Assembly: GCA_009193035.1 (NCBI GenBank)
Contig: SWDT01000275.1
Location: 1-64,000, forward strand
DNA from: Halicephalobus mephisto
Taxonomy: Eukaryota; Nematoda; Chromadorea; Rhabditida; Panagrolaimidae
Reading direction: 5' to 3'
DNA length: 64,000 nt
In this document: piece after piece, positions 60,922 to 64,000 of the stretch
Layout of the letters: each line of letters starts with the position of its first letter
Position numbering within the stretch: position 1 is the first letter of the stretch
Made by a program: the position numbers and the translations under genes
Notes under the pieces: model-generated
Seen by the model: only the letters and a program-made list of their open reading frames with translations
Database searches by the model: none
What the model was told of the DNA's origin: nothing

Positions 60922-63900
60922 TTATGAATTTGTCCAAATTGAAGATCTAACATCAGGAGATATAATTGAGCAAATATTAATGAGTAATCTCAAATCAGAA
61001 TAATGACAATCCAAAATTTTAACAATAGCATTGGCGTCTATTTTTTCATTTTTTTTATTTTCAGAAATTGTCTCTTGGGATGCCAGGACTTGTTGCTGTT
61101 CTCTATGACGTCTGGATATTTCGGATATCAACTTAGCATGGCATCTGTCTCGGACATACGAAGACGGGTTAAACGGAACTTCAAAAGTTACAAAATCTAA
61201 AAATTTTCTTTAAATTCAAAACTACAGTAATCCAACCTTGGTCTGAAAATTCTATAACTTGCTGAAGAAGAGATCCTTTTCGAACAAGATCATCGAGGGA
61301 ATTTTCAAGTAACTTCGCCATTGTATGAGGATCCGACCCTATACTGTAGAGTTCCTTTAGTTTATCCATCATAGAAAGGACCGAATCACATGGATAAACC
61401 ATTTCTTCTTCTTTTAATGTTTGTAAGTCACCAGATATAATCTAAAATTATATCATTTTTAATCTTTAGTCATGTTTAGATAAGTAGAGCAACTATAAGA
61501 GCTAAATTGGATAGTGTCTGAAAATTCGAAAAATGAATGCTATCACTATCCAGAAAATAAATTTCTTTTTATGCAAACCTGGATAGTGTCCAAAAGGATC
61601 TTATTTTTTTACTTTCCTAATCACTATCCAGAAAAGTAAATTTCTTTTTATGCAAACCTGGATAGTGTCCAAAAGGATCTTATTTTTTTACTTTCCCAAT
61701 CACTATCCAGAAAATAAATTTCTTTTTATGCAAACCTGGATAGTGTCCAAATGGATCTTATTTTTTTACTTTCCCAATCACTATCCAGAAAATAAATTTC
61801 TTTTTATGCAAACCTGGATAGTGTCCAAAAGGATCTTATTTTTTTACTTTCCTAATCACTATCCAGAAAAGTAAATTTCTTTTTATGCAAACCTGGATAG
61901 TGTTTAAAAATACCTCCGTTTTTTACTTTCCAGTCACTATCCAATTTTGCTCTTGAATGAAATTTCTAAACTATTCACTTCCTAAAAGTTATGAACAACG
62001 ATAAAATTACAAAAATCTCACCGAAATCTCTCCAGAATCCACATTAGCAACAATATAGACAGAAGTCATTTGAATAAATTCCAATTCTTTAGCTTCATTA
62101 TTTCTGCCTTTTGGCCTCAGGGTAAGTTCACTTTGATTTTTATTTTTCGGAACAGCGATATAAAAAGATTCGGGATGTTTTACTTCTTTTCTAACAACAT
62201 CTTTTAAATCTTTAAATTTAGTAAAATTTCCATCAATACCTTGAAAAACAAAAGCAGGTTCAAATTTAGAATTAATTCCACCAAAAAGATCTTCAATTCC
62301 AATATTGATTAAATCAGAAAAATTTTCAAAATAAGTATCTATTGTGTTTTCTGTATAATGTATATCATTTAATTTTTCTTCGTAAATTTCTTCTATTTCA
62401 TCCGGATTAAGTTCATTTTCAAAATTAACAAAATTATTAGCTAAAGTTCTGGCTAGTACTGTACTTGATTTTCTGTTTCTTTTCCAATACGGTAATTCAT
62501 CTTTTTTTTCAAAATTAAAATAATTTGAATTTTCAGAAAAATTTTTTTTAAATTCTTCATTATCAAATTTTTCATTTTTTTTAAATGTAAAATTTTTCCA
62601 AATTTTATTTGCTTCTTCATGTTCATATTTCTTCATCACAGTTACCGTATCATCATTATCATCAGAAAATTTAGGAATACTAAAACCATATGGAATTTTT
62701 CCTGTGGCAATTGTGAATTCATTTGGATCTGGATAATAATCTTTTGCTGAATATTTTTCAAATTTTTTAAAATAATTAAATTTCGCTAATGGATTTGATG
62801 TTGATCTTTGTCGAAATTCCGGTGTTAAATCTGATATTTTTTGAGGTTCTGATTTCGTTCTTGATCTCATTGATTTTGATTCTATAGAATTACGAAATCT
62901 AATTTTCCATTCATTACATGTTTGAAATTCTCTTAAAATTGTTTTTTGAGCAAATAAAGCTGAAAATTCTCCAAGTTGCCATTTATCTGCCATATTTTCC
63001 AAATTATCTGAATTTTTTGATTTTTCTTTATCCATTTTAATTCTGGATAATAATTCTGCTTTTTTAAATGACCATATATTATTTGGCGAAAAATTTAAAT
63101 CATTTAAAAGTTCATTTTTTGGATTTTTTTCTAATTTATGATATCTAATAAAATACGGAATAATTTCTAGAAATTTCGCAATACATTCCAAATTTTTTCC
63201 TGTGATGATAATTCTTGTCGTGTGAGATAACATCCCAATACATCCCAAAATAGTCAAAAATGGCTTAGATCTGCTTTCTAAAAACTCCGATTTGGTCCAA
63301 AAATCCGAAATCCGTCCATAGTAAGATTCATTCGTCGTGGCAACCCATGACAAATGAAACATCAAAATAGCTGAGATCAATTTTGACAAAAAATACCCGG
63401 AATCTTTCGTTTCAAAATCAACAATAATTTCATTCAATAATTTGAAAAATTTCTCCGAAGGCAATTTAGACACATTAGTAATAAAATTGTTCAATCTAAA
63501 TGCATTGTGGAATGATATAATATTCAGTCTAAAATCATAACATGCCTGAAAAAATTAAAAATTAACTTTAATTTTATTTATTTTTTGAATTTTCGAAAAT
63601 TAAAAAATTAATTTTATTTATTTATTTTTTAAGTTTTTTCAAAATTTTAATTATTTTTTAAATTTTACTTTTTTAATTTTTTTATTTTCGAAAATTTTAA
63701 ATTAAAAAAAATTAAACTTACTGTAGCCGAATTCCAGTGAAATTGAGATTTATCACCACAAAGAGCTTCGAAAAGTCTGTGTTGAAGATTTCTCATTTCT
63801 CTATCGATGAAATGAAGATTTCCAATTATAAATTCAAAAAAATCAGAATCAAATAAAACAGATATTGCGATAAGTCTCACCACATTCAGACTCTTGATAG

Positions 63901-64000
63901 TCGAACCTAATCTATGTGAACTACCGTAACTGACAGTACAATCAGAAGATTGAAGAGGAATTCTAGAAAACGTCAATTTTTTGTTTTTGCTTATTCTTCT
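60922..64000 (-). CDS. Folliculin-interacting protein (FNIP), 5' end beyond the window
   Basis: Exons seen: beyond 64000 to 63722, 63545-62022, 61441-61237, 61196-60922; about 760 residues with no start in view. FNIP proteins bind folliculin and AMPK; the complex is a GAP for RagC/D and controls TFEB/mTORC1 and AMPK signalling at lysosomes. Evidence: VVRLIAISVLF...FFEFIIGNLHFIDREMRNL matches the longin-end block RIGIAVLF...FxEFFFSHxPLxExHM; HLSWVATT and ILGCIGMLSHTTRIIITGKN match HLxWVPTV and [20 protein letters not shown]; the last exons (YSIGSDPHTMAKLLENSLDD, LDCHYSDLRLLINICSIISP) match the DENN C-terminal helices. The middle is long, acidic and Asn-rich, as is usual in FNIP. The donor GTTGGA at 61236 was chosen because the 40 bp intron keeps the frame; reading through hits a stop. 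Intron 61442-62021 contains a 78 bp tandem repeat. Confidence 0.85.
61500..61940. repeat. 78 bp tandem repeat in FNIP intron
   Basis: Five copies of a 78 bp unit (CACTATCCAGAAAATAAATT, TCTTTTTATGCAAACCTGGA, TAGTGTCCAAAAGGATCTTA), 95% or more alike by eye. As 78 is a multiple of three, a plus-strand frame stays open (MQTWIVSKRILFFYFPNHYP, repeated); not a gene. It ends 80 bp before the exon boundary. Confidence 0.9.

Noticed and set aside
60734..61003. 89-codon plus-strand ATG frame with a normal-looking start
   Set aside because: Its second half is antisense to the last FNIP exon and its middle is a poly-Lys A-tract. The first 50 codons have fair composition, so a short gene is not fully excluded.
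61650..61874. Plus-strand frame repeating MQTWIVSKRILFFYF
   Set aside because: It is a translation of the 78 bp intronic tandem repeat in the FNIP gene.

Overview
The window reads as nuclear DNA of a rhabditid nematode, most likely Caenorhabditis or a near relative. It is very AT-rich. Exons are short and split by many 40-55 bp introns ending in TTTTCAG-like acceptors. Several genes carry a 3' splice site 0-20 bp before the first ATG, as expected for spliced-leader trans-splicing. The proteins recognised include a nematode Ras (LET-60), an innexin, an insomniac/KCTD5 homologue and an EMRE. I assembled the gene models by hand from splice sites, reading phase and family similarity, and no database was searched.

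Layout. 1-8000 is gene-poor repeat DNA with a Tc1/mariner-like MITE (3151-3572) and tRNA-like pol III fragments. 8004-10223 (+) encodes an interleukin-17 family cytokine whose third and fourth exons lie between two foldback elements of one family; a third foldback element follows at 11021. 12097-15103 (-) is a ZDHHC16-type palmitoyltransferase, divergent from a STARD7-type lipid-transfer protein (15414-16488, +). 17501-19145 (+) is the KCTD5/insomniac adaptor, convergent with the tiny mitochondrial gene EMRE (19334-19622, -). 20773-24993 (+) is a SPEF1/CLAMP-like CH-domain protein. A secreted cysteine-containing protein (25092-28954, +) follows at operon-like spacing and is convergent with a short prepropeptide gene (29100-29526, -) that looks like a cyclic neuropeptide precursor. 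33126-39802 (-) is a single-pass membrane protein of unknown role.

39803-48666 is mostly tandem and dispersed repeats. 48667-53030 (+) is an innexin ending in a PDZ-type tail, followed by a one-exon secreted micro-gene (53186-53398). 56319-57530 (-) is let-60 ras. 60922 to beyond 64000 (-) is a folliculin-interacting protein (FNIP), cut by the window end.

Several genes touch signalling and membrane biology (cytokine, Ras, FNIP/folliculin nutrient signalling, innexin channels, lipid transfer, palmitoylation). Nothing shows that they act as one pathway. The only operon-like pairs are SPEF1-like with the secreted gene and, less surely, the innexin with the micro-gene. About three quarters of the window is non-coding, and nearly every long intron or spacer holds its own tandem repeat family.
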